Positions 50,981-60,275 of a DNA stretch of 64,000 nucleotides are shown here, piece by piece. Both the position numbers and the translations under genes were made by a program. How positions within the stretch are numbered: the stretch's first letter is position 1; every line of letters begins with the position of its first letter. The stretch is from Virgibacillus_N oceani_A. Lineage in GTDB: Bacteria; Bacillota; Bacilli; Bacillales; Amphibacillaceae. The notes beneath the pieces are model-generated. The model was not told the origin of the DNA, made no database searches, and saw only the letters and a list, made by a program, of their open reading frames with translations. Where the stretch lies: the NCBI GenBank assembly GCA_041521345.1, contig JBGOHB010000026.1. One strand, 5' to 3'.

Positions 50981-51128
50981 CCCACCACTTAATTTTCTAT
51001 TCAAAAATTTGAAGTGGGGGTTTCTAACGTATCGACACATTCCCGCTTAACGTCAGTGGAGCTGTCACATTGGTGAACTATTTACACCCAGCCCCTCTAT
51101 ACCATCGGTCTCGCCTTTGGTACTTCTT
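50981..51128 (-). ncRNA. Putative TnpB omega-RNA scaffold and right-end hairpin
   Basis: Directly 3' of tnpB on the minus strand lies a GC-rich, foldable stretch: CCAAAGGCGAGACCGATGGT, GAGGGGCTGGGTGT, and TGACAGCTCCACTGACGTTA. It ends in a hairpin CCCCCACTTC / AAGTGGTGGG (51020-51011 with 50990-50981). This is where IS605/IS1341-type TnpB guide-RNA scaffolds end, with the guide read from flanking host DNA at about 50980-50960. No RNA evidence is available. Confidence 0.5.
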
Positions 51129-52517
51129 TTAAATAATTCTGGGTTGCCAAACATTTACGGAGTCTGCAGTCAACGCTTGCTTTTTTGGTGACTTGCCCAC
51201 AAATTTTCTAAATATGTTCGCCGCTCCGTTAATATCGGCATTTAACAGTGATCCTTTACAAGTACGATAAAGCCCACGTTTCACTCGTTTTCCAGTGAAC
51301 ACAGGAATACTCTTTGTGTTATTATATACAGGAATATCATCCCCATCTATAAAACTCGCTTTTGATGTGTACGATTCTTCTATCGTGATGACACGAATCC
51401 CGCATTTTTCCGCCTTGTATGTAATCATGTTGATCAGCATGGCATGCGGAATGCTGACAAATGATTGATTACTCGTTTTGCCAATATTTATTTTTTGCTT
51501 CCAGCCTTCGTTTTTTCCGATAATAATTGTGTCTACCTTTTCTTCCAAGGCAAGATTCACAATTTTATGGCTGGCTTTATGAAAGATGTCCTTTAGCTTT
51601 CGGTGCCTAACCTGATGAAGCCGTTCCAACCCCTTTGACGTGAAAGGTCCTTCATTTGATGTCTTCCCATGACGAAGAACCCCCAATAAATGCGCTTTTT
51701 GTTTGTTGTAATATTGATTGATGGATTTTACATTTCCGCCTTTTATTATAAAGGGAGATGTACCCGTATTTGTCACACCGGAAACAAGGTTATTTATGCC
51801 CAAATCCAGTGCCATACATCTATTGCTATCCGTTGGTTCTATCGCGTCATATTCTACTTTTCTTACTAATTCCACCACATAGTGACCATACTTGGGAATG
51901 ATGCGCACTTGCATTAATTTTCCTTCTGCCATTCCCAATTTGCCAATATTAAGTTTTAGTTTTGTCTTCGGGAACTTTAAATATTTCTGTTCTTTGATGC
52001 AGCAGTCCTGGTTGGTGAAAATAATATCTTTCTCTGAGGTGCGGGAGTAGCCTGGGATGCGAGGTCTGGCGTTGTACTTTACCGGGTGATCTTTGTAATC
52101 TCTTAAACTGGCATAAAAACTTTTCCAATTTTGAAAAACGGCTTTCATTACCCATTGACTGCTCTGTATTGGTAGGGAAAGATAATCTGGTTGTTTAATT
52201 ACATGAAATAAGCTGTTTAGAAAGTTATAATGAAGATATGGTTTTTCTTTTGTTGGTGCTTCAAATAGGTTGCATGTGACTTCTTTTTGCTTTTCAACAG
52301 GCTTTTTACTTTCTTTTTCCAACCTGCGCTGATAAGCTTGTTGCTGTTTTTCGTTCATTGGCTCTAAGTTTTGACGGATGGTTTCCAAAACTTCTTGTTG
52401 TAACGGATGCAGTGTGTTTTCACCTTTTAATCCCGTAAAAACCTGTCTGATATAAAAATTTACTGCATTATACATATTTTTTGCATTTTGGCACATTTGG
52501 TTCAAGTATGGGTGCAT
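51129..52517 (-). CDS. TnpB family RNA-guided nuclease, RuvC intact, zinc ribbon lost
   Basis: A protein of at least 462 residues of the IS200/IS605 OrfB (TnpB) family. RuvC catalytic residues are present: D238 in MALDLGINNLVSGV, E337 in IIIGKNEGWKQ, and D428 in LLNADINGAANI. The zinc ribbon between them (YTSKASFIDGDDIPVYNN then GKRVKRGLYRTCKGS) has no CxxC pairs, only one Cys. This is a recognised subgroup. The homologous N-terminus seems to continue upstream to about 52562 (FYYKTDQIWIKPGHR), where a good ribosome site GGGAGGTG exists but only ATC is at the right distance. The true start may therefore be lost or non-canonical. No tnpA is adjacent. Confidence 0.85.
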   Translation of the reverse strand: MHPYLNQMCQNAKNMYNAVNFYIRQVFTGLKGENTLHPLQQEVLETIRQNLEPMNEKQQQAYQRRLEKESKKPVEKQKEVTCNLFEAPTKEKPYLHYNFLNSLFHVIKQPDYLSLPIQSSQWVMKAVFQNWKSFYASLRDYKDHPVKYNARPRIPGYSRTSEKDIIFTNQDCCIKEQKYLKFPKTKLKLNIGKLGMAEGKLMQVRIIPKYGHYVVELVRKVEYDAIEPTDSNRCMALDLGINNLVSGVTNTGTSPFIIKGGNVKSINQYYNKQKAHLLGVLRHGKTSNEGPFTSKGLERLHQVRHRKLKDIFHKASHKIVNLALEEKVDTIIIGKNEGWKQKINIGKTSNQSFVSIPHAMLINMITYKAEKCGIRVITIEESYTSKASFIDGDDIPVYNNTKSIPVFTGKRVKRGLYRTCKGSLLNADINGAANIFRKFVGKSPKKQALTADSVNVWQPRII

Positions 52518-52704
52518 GCGATGACCCGGCTTGATCCAGATTTGGTCCGTTTTATAATAAAACGTTTGATTCTTTTTGATGAGACTTCACCTCCCACAAA
52601 GAATATATGTTCTTTTTATTATAGCACAGACGTTCTTGATCGGGAAGTCGGATCATTTGAATTGGCATAAACCAACCCTGATCCGAAGTCGATTCACCCC
52701 CACC

Positions 52705-53688
52705 CTACTCACATGGTTCCTTGAGGATGGGGTACTCTCGACTGGGGTTGATAGAATCGCCAGTACGCTGCATTACCTCTTGCAGAAATTCTTCTGCTTC
52801 TTCTTCTCCTCTTATTTCTCGAATAAAAAACCATGATGAAGCTTGAATGAGGGATTCTACAAATCGTGAATTCACATCTCTGTAAATTTGTTTAAATCGT
52901 TCTTTTAGCGGATACTTTCCTTCAATAAAGTCTCCACACTTTATTGGTATTTGCGGGTTCAAACGCCAAATCTTATCAACGATTGGATGACTTGCCTCGT
53001 GTTGCATAAGTTCAAGTATTTCCCATGTTCTATACTCTTTATAAGATCTTTTCCCGGCCAGTAAACAAATGGCATACGTTTCTTTATCATTAGCTGTTCC
53101 CATTCCATCAATTCTTGAAGGAGCAAGATTGGCTAACGGAATAATTACTGGCTGGTAAGGGAATTCACCGAAAAAATTCTTCTGAAATGCAATAAGATCA
53201 ATTTTTTCTATAATTGCTGCAATATCGTCCACAACATTACGCCATTGGGTCTTTTGATTTTTTATTAATGTATTCAGGTCACTTTTTTGCCAGAATGATG
53301 ACAAGTGTTTAGACATGTCTTTCCCGGGAGGATTCGAAAATTGCTCACGAATAAAGTCTGGGATCGTTTCTGGGTCATTAACTTTAAAATTCGGTGGATC
53401 ATCCAATTGTGCCGTCTGCATACCCAAGCCCAAAATGATATATTTCTGATCCATTTCTGCTAACCATTTGACAGACGGATCCTCTCGCAATGCAAACAGA
53501 CGTTGTCTGGTTTCTTTAACCAATTCGTGTTCATGTGATACTGGTTCTGATAATACAGTAAGTGCTGCTCCCAAAGTAATAAAGCGGTGATCAATGCGGA
53601 TCTCTACTCCATGCCTTGTCAAATGGTTAATGGGCTCCAATGTTTCTTTCAACTTCGAACCATTCCTTCCCCTTGCTGCAGATTTCAT
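52705..53688 (-). CDS. DUF4932-like protein, possible metalloprotease fold
   Basis: A 327-residue protein of unknown function. ITLGAALTVLSEPVSHEHEL near the N-terminus and LELMQHEASHPIVDKIWRLN near residue 235 (an HExxH-like QHEASHP) resemble DUF4932 proteins, which are predicted gluzincin-like proteases. No signal peptide is evident. It starts immediately after the tag stop codon, so it is the last gene of a tight four-gene operon. The 52518-52704 gap holds the TnpB element's left side (AAGAATATATGTTCTT palindrome near 52599). Confidence 0.6.
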   Translation of the reverse strand: MKSAARGRNGSKLKETLEPINHLTRHGVEIRIDHRFITLGAALTVLSEPVSHEHELVKETRQRLFALREDPSVKWLAEMDQKYIILGLGMQTAQLDDPPNFKVNDPETIPDFIREQFSNPPGKDMSKHLSSFWQKSDLNTLIKNQKTQWRNVVDDIAAIIEKIDLIAFQKNFFGEFPYQPVIIPLANLAPSRIDGMGTANDKETYAICLLAGKRSYKEYRTWEILELMQHEASHPIVDKIWRLNPQIPIKCGDFIEGKYPLKERFKQIYRDVNSRFVESLIQASSWFFIREIRGEEEAEEFLQEVMQRTGDSINPSREYPILKEPCE

Positions 53689-54249
53689 TTACTCATCATA
53701 TAAATAACAACCCTTCGTATGATCATTCACCATGCCTGTTGCCTGCATGAACGCATAACAAATAGTTGGTCCAACAAACGAAAATCCGAGTTTCTTCAAA
53801 TCCTTGCTCATCTGCTCCGACTCCTTTGTAAATGCCGGGATCTCTTCCTGCGATTGACGATGCATTTTGACCGGTTTTCCACCCACGTATGCCCATATAA
53901 ACGTTTGAAAACTACCATACCTTTCCTGAATACGCTGAACAGCCTGGGCATTTTTTACCACCGATTTAATTTTCAATTTGTTGCGGATAATCCCTTTGTT
54001 TTCCATTAGATCCTGCAATTTATTTTCATCATATTGACTGACAGTATCAATATCAAAACTATCAAATGCTTCACGGTAATTCTCTCTTCTTTTCAAAATA
54101 GTAATCCAGCTTAAACCGGCCTGGGCGCCTTCCAGACAAATCATTTCAAAAAGCGCACGATCATCATAGGTTGGCCTCCCCCATTCATAATCGTGGTAAT
54201 CAATATAGATCTGTTCATCTGTCACCCAGGCACATCGTGTTTTTTTCAT
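53689..54249 (-). CDS. tag: DNA-3-methyladenine glycosylase I
   Basis: Removes 3-methyladenine from alkylated DNA. The 186-residue helix-hairpin-helix zinc protein begins MKKTRCAWVTDEQIYIDYHD with the N-terminal Cys and His ligands. It continues EWGRPTYDDRALFEMICLEG, AQAGLSWITILKRRENYREA, and the C-terminal GFSFVGPTICYAFMQATGMV and NDHTKGC. ATG at 54249 follows AAGGAAGAG. One base separates it from the rhodanese gene. Confidence 0.95.
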   Translation of the reverse strand: MKKTRCAWVTDEQIYIDYHDYEWGRPTYDDRALFEMICLEGAQAGLSWITILKRRENYREAFDSFDIDTVSQYDENKLQDLMENKGIIRNKLKIKSVVKNAQAVQRIQERYGSFQTFIWAYVGGKPVKMHRQSQEEIPAFTKESEQMSKDLKKLGFSFVGPTICYAFMQATGMVNDHTKGCYLYDE

Positions 54250-54250
54250 T

Positions 54251-55093
54251 CTACTCTTCCTTTGTTTCCACTTCATTTTCTTCATAAGAAATCCAGTCAC
54301 TGAAGCTTCCCGGATACAGTTTTACATTATCATAGCCCGCCAGTTTCAGTGCAAGTACGTTCGGACAGGCTGATATGCCGGAACCACAGGAAACAATAAT
54401 TTCTTCGTCCTTATCAAAAGTTTTAAAATGGCTTTGAAGTTCTTCAGGTTTTTTCCACTTACCTTTATCGTTAAGTACATCCTTCCAAAAAAAGTGTTTC
54501 GCCCCGGGAATATGGCCTGCTTTCCCGTAAAGCGGTTCAATATTCCCTAAATAACGTTCTCTGGAACGCGAATCAATCAGGCGTGCGGATTGATTTTCAA
54601 GTTTTTCCTGCACTTCTTGTATGTCCACTTTCTCATCTGTACGGATAGAGGGGTGGTAACTTTTTGCTTCCAGCCGGGGTATTTCATCTGTAACTTCATT
54701 CCCGTCCATCACCCATTGTTCATATCCGCCATCCAGCACATACACCTTTTCATGACCGAGATAATACAACAGCCACCACATTCTGGCAGCAAACATATTA
54801 TTGGATTGATCGTAAATAATGACCGCTGTATCATTATCAATTCCGATTTGTCCAAGTTTTGCCGTAAACATCTTCATGTCAGGCAATGGGTGATTCCCTC
54901 CATGTTTTTCCGGTTTACCGGACAGATCCTTATTCAAATCCATGTAAACTGCACCGGGCAGATGGTCTTTTAAGTATAATTTCCTGCCTGCATCAGGGTC
55001 ATCAAGCTGGAACCTGACATCCACAATGACTGTATTATTTTGCGTATTTTCCATTCTGTTTTTCAAACGGTTGACATTAATCAAATATGACAT
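54251..55093 (-). CDS. Two-domain rhodanese-like sulfurtransferase
   Basis: A 280-residue protein with an inactive N-terminal rhodanese domain (VIVDVRFQLDDPDAGRKLYL, VIIYDQSNNMFAARMWWLLY) and an active C-terminal one (ARLIDSRSRERYLGN, KDEEIIVSCGSGISACPNVL). The catalytic Cys loop CGSGISA fits 3-mercaptopyruvate or thiosulfate sulfurtransferases. GGAGGGATAGC precedes the ATG. Middle gene of the GNAT-rhodanese-tag-DUF4932 operon. Confidence 0.92.
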   Translation of the reverse strand: MSYLINVNRLKNRMENTQNNTVIVDVRFQLDDPDAGRKLYLKDHLPGAVYMDLNKDLSGKPEKHGGNHPLPDMKMFTAKLGQIGIDNDTAVIIYDQSNNMFAARMWWLLYYLGHEKVYVLDGGYEQWVMDGNEVTDEIPRLEAKSYHPSIRTDEKVDIQEVQEKLENQSARLIDSRSRERYLGNIEPLYGKAGHIPGAKHFFWKDVLNDKGKWKKPEELQSHFKTFDKDEEIIVSCGSGISACPNVLALKLAGYDNVKLYPGSFSDWISYEENEVETKEE

Positions 55094-55094
55094 G

Positions 55095-55595
55095 CTATCC
55101 CTCCAAAATTTTGCTCATACAATACTCATCCACATACTTCCCATCCATGTATAAGGAGTCCTTTTTAACACCTTCTTTTTGAAAGCCTGCTTTCTCATAT
55201 AACGCTGTCCCCGCTAAATTTTCTGTAATTACTGTCAATTCTAACCGATGCAGTCCACTTTGCATAGCCCAATTTTCCAGTTCTTGAAATAATGCAGTTC
55301 CAATGCCTTTTCCCTGATGTTCTTGTAAGATCCCTACTACAATATATGCGCTATGTTTATTTTTCCTGGCTGTTCCCCCGATGGCAATCAGATAACCGGC
55401 AAGTGTTTCATTTTCCTCTGCCACGAAAATCGTGGCATTTTTTTGCCTCGAGAATCTCTCCATCATCTTACGCTGCGCTTCTTCGGTTAATTCCCTTTCC
55501 CCCGCTTCGTATAACATAAATGGACTTTCACTTTCCACCTGCCGAATCAATGCTGCCAGACCCCTTGCATCCTCCATGTGCGCCTGTCTGATCAT
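55095..55595 (-). CDS. GNAT family N-acetyltransferase
   Basis: A 166-residue GNAT, first gene of the operon. MIRQAHMEDARGLAALIRQV begins the fold, YIVVGILQEHQGKGIGTALFQ is the acetyl-CoA loop, and ITENLAGTALYEKAGFQKEG is the C-terminal motif. Start 55595 has AGAGGTG upstream; ATG 55613 is an alternative. Substrate unknown. Confidence 0.87.
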   Translation of the reverse strand: MIRQAHMEDARGLAALIRQVESESPFMLYEAGERELTEEAQRKMMERFSRQKNATIFVAEENETLAGYLIAIGGTARKNKHSAYIVVGILQEHQGKGIGTALFQELENWAMQSGLHRLELTVITENLAGTALYEKAGFQKEGVKKDSLYMDGKYVDEYCMSKILEG

Positions 55596-55674
55596 TTTCA
55601 GTACACCTCTCATGCTAAATCACCTTTGTTAATATATAATTATATCAGATACAATTTATTAGGAGATGAAATAA

Positions 55675-56907
55675 TTGAAAGAAAAAATAATCGAGCGTTT
55701 CACCACTTATGCAAAAATGGATACACAATCCGATGAAAAAAATGAATCCACCCCATCAACACCTGGGCAAATGGAACTGGCAAAGCTTTTGGTAACTGAA
55801 TTAAAAGAAATTGGTATGGAAGAAGTTACGGTTAATGAACACGGCTATGTCATGGCAACCCTTCCGGCAAATACGGATAAAGATATCCCGGTGATTGGCT
55901 TTCTTGCCCACATCGATACAGCAACTGATTTCACCGGAAAAAATGTAAATCCGCAAATCGTGGAAAACTATGATGGAGAGGATATTACACTTAACAATGA
56001 CTTGGATATTGTCTTATCCACCAAAGCTTTTCCGGAATTACCGGCTTATAAAGGACATACATTAATTACAACTGATGGAACTACTTTACTTGGTGCAGAT
56101 AATAAAGCAGGCATCGCAGAAATCATGACAGCCATGGATTATTTAATTAACCACCCGGAAATAAAACATGGAAAAATCCGTGTAGCTTTTACCCCGGATG
56201 AGGAAATAGGACGAGGACCACATAAATTTGATGTGGAAAAATTTGCTGCTGATTATGCTTACACCGTGGACGGCGGGCCGCTGGGCGAGCTGCAGTATGA
56301 AAGCTTTAACGCAGCTGCTGCACGTATTAAGTTTAAAGGAAACAATGTGCATCCAGGCACAGCAAAAAACAAAATGGTCAATGCCGGGAAAATGGGTGCT
56401 GAGTTCATTCAAAAATTCCCGGAGAAAGAAGCACCGGAACACACGGAAGGATATGAAGGCTTTTATCACCTTATTTCTATAAATGGTGATGTGGAAAACA
56501 CTGAAGTATATTATATTATTCGTGACTTTGATAAAAATGAATTTCAAACAAGAAAAGAAACCGTTGAACAGTTTATAAATGAACTGAAAAATAAATACGG
56601 AGAAACTGCCGTTGAATTAAGTATGACTGATCAATACTTCAATATGCGGGAAAAAATTGAACCCGTTCAAGAAATTGTTAATATTGCCCATGAAGCAATG
56701 GAAAACAAAGATATTACACCCGTTGTAAAACCTGTACGCGGTGGCACGGACGGCTCCCAGCTATCCTATAAAGGACTCCCTACGCCAAATATTTTTACCG
56801 GCGGGGAAAATTTCCATGGTAAATTTGAATATATTTCCGTAGACAACATGGAAAAAGCAACGAATGTTATTATTGAGATCTGCAGATTATTTGAAGCTAA
56901 ATACTGA
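55675..56907 (+). CDS. pepT: Peptidase T (tripeptide aminopeptidase)
   Basis: Cytoplasmic M20B dizinc aminopeptidase that removes N-terminal residues from tripeptides. The 410-residue protein has PVIGFLAHIDTATDF, TTLLGADNKAGIAEIMTAMD, VAFTPDEEIGRGPHKFDVEK, YTVDGGPLGELQYESFNAA, VHPGTAKNKMVNAGKMGAEF and VRGGTDGSQLSYKGLPTPNI, all diagnostic. It uses a TTG start with AGGAG upstream. Monocistronic, ended by a strong hairpin. Confidence 0.96.
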   Translation: MKEKIIERFTTYAKMDTQSDEKNESTPSTPGQMELAKLLVTELKEIGMEEVTVNEHGYVMATLPANTDKDIPVIGFLAHIDTATDFTGKNVNPQIVENYDGEDITLNNDLDIVLSTKAFPELPAYKGHTLITTDGTTLLGADNKAGIAEIMTAMDYLINHPEIKHGKIRVAFTPDEEIGRGPHKFDVEKFAADYAYTVDGGPLGELQYESFNAAAARIKFKGNNVHPGTAKNKMVNAGKMGAEFIQKFPEKEAPEHTEGYEGFYHLISINGDVENTEVYYIIRDFDKNEFQTRKETVEQFINELKNKYGETAVELSMTDQYFNMREKIEPVQEIVNIAHEAMENKDITPVVKPVRGGTDGSQLSYKGLPTPNIFTGGENFHGKFEYISVDNMEKATNVIIEICRLFEAKY

Positions 56908-56945
56908 ACAGGTTTGACTTGGAGTTTATATGGTTACATTTTATT

Positions 56946-56978
56946 AAAGGAATAGGTGCATTTGATGCCTATTCCTTT
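56946..56978 (+). terminator. pepT terminator
   Basis: AAAGGAATAGG / CCTATTCCTTT around an 11-base loop. Confidence 0.85.
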
Positions 56979-57133
56979 AATATCCACCTTAATATCGACA
57001 AGAAGCTATTTTGCTAATGGGGGCTTTTTCCATACGACGGACTATTCCCTTGTTTCCGTGAATATGATATATTAACATCCGGCAACTTAAATAATAACGA
57101 TTAATATTTTTGGTAATATAGGAGAGAATTTTG

Positions 57134-58180
57134 ATGAATATAAAGCTAACTGCTATCTTTGGGATGCTCTTTTTTATTCTCACTGCATGCAATACGGATG
57201 CTCCTGAAGTTACAGAAGAAGCCCCTGTAAATAAGGAGAATGAATCCGCTGAACATGATGCAGATCCTTCAGCTGCAGATAAAGAAGAGGATGATATATT
57301 GATGGAAGCACCAAAAGTTCAATTGCAGAAGCGAGATGAAGGCAATGACGTAGAGACATTGCAGCGGGTGCTGAATAAAATAGGTTATGATTTAGAAACA
57401 AATGGGGTGTATGAGGACGCCACCACTTGGGCAATTACAGATTTACAGCTGCAATTTGATGAATTAATGATTACAGGTATCTATGAAGAAAATACAAGTC
57501 TCGTGTTAGATGAACTAATACAGGACGAGGAAGGTACATTTCAGCCTGGTGAGGGCCTGCCCGTTCAAGCTGAGGAAGCAACTACTTCGCATGGATCTGT
57601 AGTTTTAGCAAATCCATACGAACAGCTGGCACTTGTGAATAAAGATTTTGCGCTGCCCGATGATTATAGCCCGGAGGATTTGGTCATTCCCGATATCCGT
57701 TTCTCATTTGAAGAAGATGACCCTAAAAAACAAATGCGTGAAATTGCCAAAGAGCCCCTCGAAGATCTGTTTCAGGCGGCGGAAGAAGCCGGACTTCAAT
57801 TATATGCACAGTCAGGCTACCGTTCCTACGATCGACAGGATGCTATTTTTGCTTCCAACGCTAGCCAACATGGTGAAGAAGAAGCAAATAACTTTAGTGC
57901 CCGCCCCGGAGAAAGTGAACATCAAACCGGGCTCACCATGGATGTGACAAGTCCAGATGTTGATTTTGGTTTAACGGTAGAATTCGCTGAAACAGATGAA
58001 GGTAAATGGATAAAAGAGCATGCGGCCGCGTTCGGTTTTATTATTCGCTATCCGGAAGAAAAAGTGGATGTCACCCAGTATCAGTATGAGCCATGGCATT
58101 TGCGGTATGTCGGCGAAAAAGCTGCAAAGGAAATTATGTCACAGGAAATTACCCTTGAGGAATATTTAGGTGAAGCCTGA
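57134..58180 (+). CDS. Lipoprotein D-alanyl-D-alanine carboxypeptidase with peptidoglycan-binding domain
   Basis: A 348-residue exported protein. Lipobox FFILTACNT near residue 20. An acidic linker leads to a PG_binding_1 domain at about residues 65-130 (GNDVETLQRVLNKIGYDLET, GVYEDATTWAITDLQLQF). A VanY/DacB M15B domain occupies 200-345: AQSGYRSYDRQDAIFASN, GESEHQTGLTMDVTSP and YEPWHLRYVGEKAAKEI, with zinc His/Asp/His. It trims the terminal D-Ala of stem peptides at the wall. ATG 57134 is preferred to TTG 57131, with GGAGAG upstream. Confidence 0.92.
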   Translation: MNIKLTAIFGMLFFILTACNTDAPEVTEEAPVNKENESAEHDADPSAADKEEDDILMEAPKVQLQKRDEGNDVETLQRVLNKIGYDLETNGVYEDATTWAITDLQLQFDELMITGIYEENTSLVLDELIQDEEGTFQPGEGLPVQAEEATTSHGSVVLANPYEQLALVNKDFALPDDYSPEDLVIPDIRFSFEEDDPKKQMREIAKEPLEDLFQAAEEAGLQLYAQSGYRSYDRQDAIFASNASQHGEEEANNFSARPGESEHQTGLTMDVTSPDVDFGLTVEFAETDEGKWIKEHAAAFGFIIRYPEEKVDVTQYQYEPWHLRYVGEKAAKEIMSQEITLEEYLGEA

Positions 58181-58206
58181 TTCTGTGTTTATTTCCTTGT
58201 TCTATG

Positions 58207-58247
58207 AAAAAAATCAGCACACCCTTTTGAGGTGATGCTGATTTTTT
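58207..58247 (+). terminator. Terminator of the carboxypeptidase gene
   Basis: AAAAAATCAGCA / TGCTGATTTTTT with a 15-base loop. Confidence 0.88.
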
Positions 58248-58282
58248 GTATTGCTGCTGATCCTCTACATCTAAGCACCCTA

Positions 58283-58372
58283 TTAATTCAGTCTTGCCTC
58301 ATGAATTGATTTAGCAAGATGACGGTTCTTAACCATGTTTTTAATGACGACATATCGATAGCCATTTTTCCA
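58283..58372 (-). pseudogene. Fragment of an IS605-type TnpB gene
   Basis: The minus strand reads WKNGYRYVVIKNMVKNRHLA then KSIHEARLN and a stop. KNMVKNRHLAKSI is the conserved segment after RuvC-II in TnpB proteins. Nothing recognisable continues on either side, so this is a small relic. The rest of 58181-58560 contains two terminators and no gene. Confidence 0.45.
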
Positions 58373-58495
58373 ATATTTCCTTCTTTTAATGGATAAATCT
58401 CGAATTTATAGTTCAGCAACAACGATTCCACCTTTCAAAACCTTTTATAGTGGTTTCACACAAAATATTGCATTTAATATTGCAATTTAGGAAAA

Positions 58496-58556
58496 TAAAA
58501 AGAGCCATTCACCCCCACTAAATCACAGATTTTGAAAGGGGATAAATGGCTACAGT
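58496..58556 (-). terminator. Terminator of the DUF2269 gene
   Basis: Minus strand GTAGCCATTTATCCCC pairs with GGGGGTGAATGGCTC (imperfect), followed by TTTTTATTTT. Confidence 0.75.
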
Positions 58557-58559
58557 TTG

Positions 58560-59012
58560 TTAAAAGGGCTTTACAATCATTAAAGCAATCACAACCAGAA
58601 AGATACCGTTTTCGATCCGCTCATAAAAGAATAATCTACTGGAAAACTGGTAGTACTCATCAGGGATGTCCTCTCCTTCGTGCTCCTTCAGCAGCTTTTT
58701 AACAGGTTTTGAGCGGGGGGATAGAACGATGGGACCAAATGCCAGACCAGTTAAAAATAGTAACAGACTGACAACATACCAGCCTTGGGTAAATAGACTC
58801 GTATTGAGAAAGCCCATCCATAAACCTGTAATCAATAGCAAGGTACCACCGATCATCACAAAAATATGGAGCCTGTATCGTATAAAATAGGCATGTCTCA
58901 GCTCAGTCATCGTCCGGGCTTTTTTAACAATATAAATCATGAAAAACCCGGGTCCCAATCCCAAAATTGCTGAAAAAATATGAATCAGTACAAGCAGTTC
59001 ATAAAAGGTCAT
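58560..59012 (-). CDS. DUF2269 family membrane protein
   Basis: A 150-residue protein with four membrane helices. TFYELLVLIHIFSAILGLGP, FMIYIVKKARTMTELRHAY and MIGGTLLLITGLWMGFLN fit the DUF2269 pattern (LHxxSAIxGxGP and GG.LLLxTG). Function unknown. The start is set by GGAGGAAAAAGAA before ATG 59012. Monocistronic. Confidence 0.82.
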   Translation of the reverse strand: MTFYELLVLIHIFSAILGLGPGFFMIYIVKKARTMTELRHAYFIRYRLHIFVMIGGTLLLITGLWMGFLNTSLFTQGWYVVSLLLFLTGLAFGPIVLSPRSKPVKKLLKEHEGEDIPDEYYQFSSRLFFYERIENGIFLVVIALMIVKPF

Positions 59013-59237
59013 TTCTTTTTCCTCCAACTAAAAATATGCTGTCTAAAATCACTATATATAAGTTGCCGGAAGAAACTGTGACAATGCTCACAAACCCATT
59101 TATATTTATAACAAAAAATCAACAATTCATTTACCAGGTTTCTTTAGATCTCATGCAAATATCGTACATTAAGTATACGTCAATTCTGTGACAAATCACG
59201 TAATAGAAAGGATTCTGTTCTAAGTCTGCAATTGTGC

Positions 59238-60275
59238 TTACTCATAGGTGATTTTCATATCCCCATGCTTAATCCACCCTTTTTTCCAAAAATATTCGGA
59301 GACGAACAGGCTAATAATCGCCGGAAGAATGAAATGCAGTAAAAGCACAATCCATAACAGCCCCCAAGAAAAACCCATTGATTCAAACGTCATAATCTGG
59401 CCAACAAACCCGCTTGTTCCCATACCAGCACCTGCAGCATTATTTGTAAGTCCCAGCCAAACAGTTGCTACCGGAGCCATGATAATGCCTGCAATCGTTG
59501 GCGGTACGATAATAAGCGGCTTTTTAATAACGTTTGCCACTTGTAGCATGGAAGTACCAAGTCCGAGTGCCATAAACCCTCCAACCCCATTGTCGCGATA
59601 GCTTGATGCGGCAAACCCAATCATTTGTGCAGCACATCCGACCGTGGCCGCGCCAGCTGCAAGCCCATCCATGGATAACATGATCGCAATAGCCGCTGAA
59701 GAGATTGGCGCAGTTAACGCCCAGCCCATGAGAACAGCTACGAGAATTCCCATAATAAAAGGTTGCTGCTCCGTCGACCAGTTAATAATTTCACCAAATC
59801 CCGTCATGAAACCTTGAATTGGCGGACCGATAAAACTTCCTGTAACGAAGCCGACTACAATTGTTGTGAGCGGAGTGACTATAATATCTATCCGCGTTTC
59901 TTTATAAACGATTTTCCCAAATTCTGTTGCCAGGAGTGCCGTAATATAACTCCCTGCCGGGCCTCCCAGCTCCGCGCCGAAAGCACCTGCAAACAGGGCT
60001 GAAAACAATACCATGGGAGGTGCCTTCAAACCGTAAGCAATCGCAACCCCTATCGCTCCGCCCATGATTTTATTTTCCATGGCAAAGCTGCCCATTTCCA
60101 TGAGGGCATTTGCTAAACCCGGGGCAAAGTGAATAAAAATTTGTTCCCCGGCCGTTTCAATGATTAGCCCAATAATTAAAGATGAAAACAAACCTAATGC
60201 CATGAAACTAAGCGCAGTGATGACATATTCCCTGATGGACAGAGAAACCCCTTTTCTTTTCAAAAATGAAAGCAT
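59238..60275 (-). CDS. PTS IIC-like membrane protein, PfoR family
   Basis: A 345-residue protein with eight to ten hydrophobic segments. IREYVITALSFMALGLFSSL, GPAGSYITALLATEFGKIVY, GWALTAPISSAAIAIMLSMD and MIMAPVATVWLGL-like IIMAPVATVWLGLTNN fit the stand-alone PTS_EIIC_2 group that includes PfoR. It lacks IIA/IIB domains, and no PTS partners are adjacent, so sugar transport is uncertain. AAGGAG precedes the ATG. Confidence 0.82.
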   Translation of the reverse strand: MLSFLKRKGVSLSIREYVITALSFMALGLFSSLIIGLIIETAGEQIFIHFAPGLANALMEMGSFAMENKIMGGAIGVAIAYGLKAPPMVLFSALFAGAFGAELGGPAGSYITALLATEFGKIVYKETRIDIIVTPLTTIVVGFVTGSFIGPPIQGFMTGFGEIINWSTEQQPFIMGILVAVLMGWALTAPISSAAIAIMLSMDGLAAGAATVGCAAQMIGFAASSYRDNGVGGFMALGLGTSMLQVANVIKKPLIIVPPTIAGIIMAPVATVWLGLTNNAAGAGMGTSGFVGQIMTFESMGFSWGLLWIVLLLHFILPAIISLFVSEYFWKKGWIKHGDMKITYE

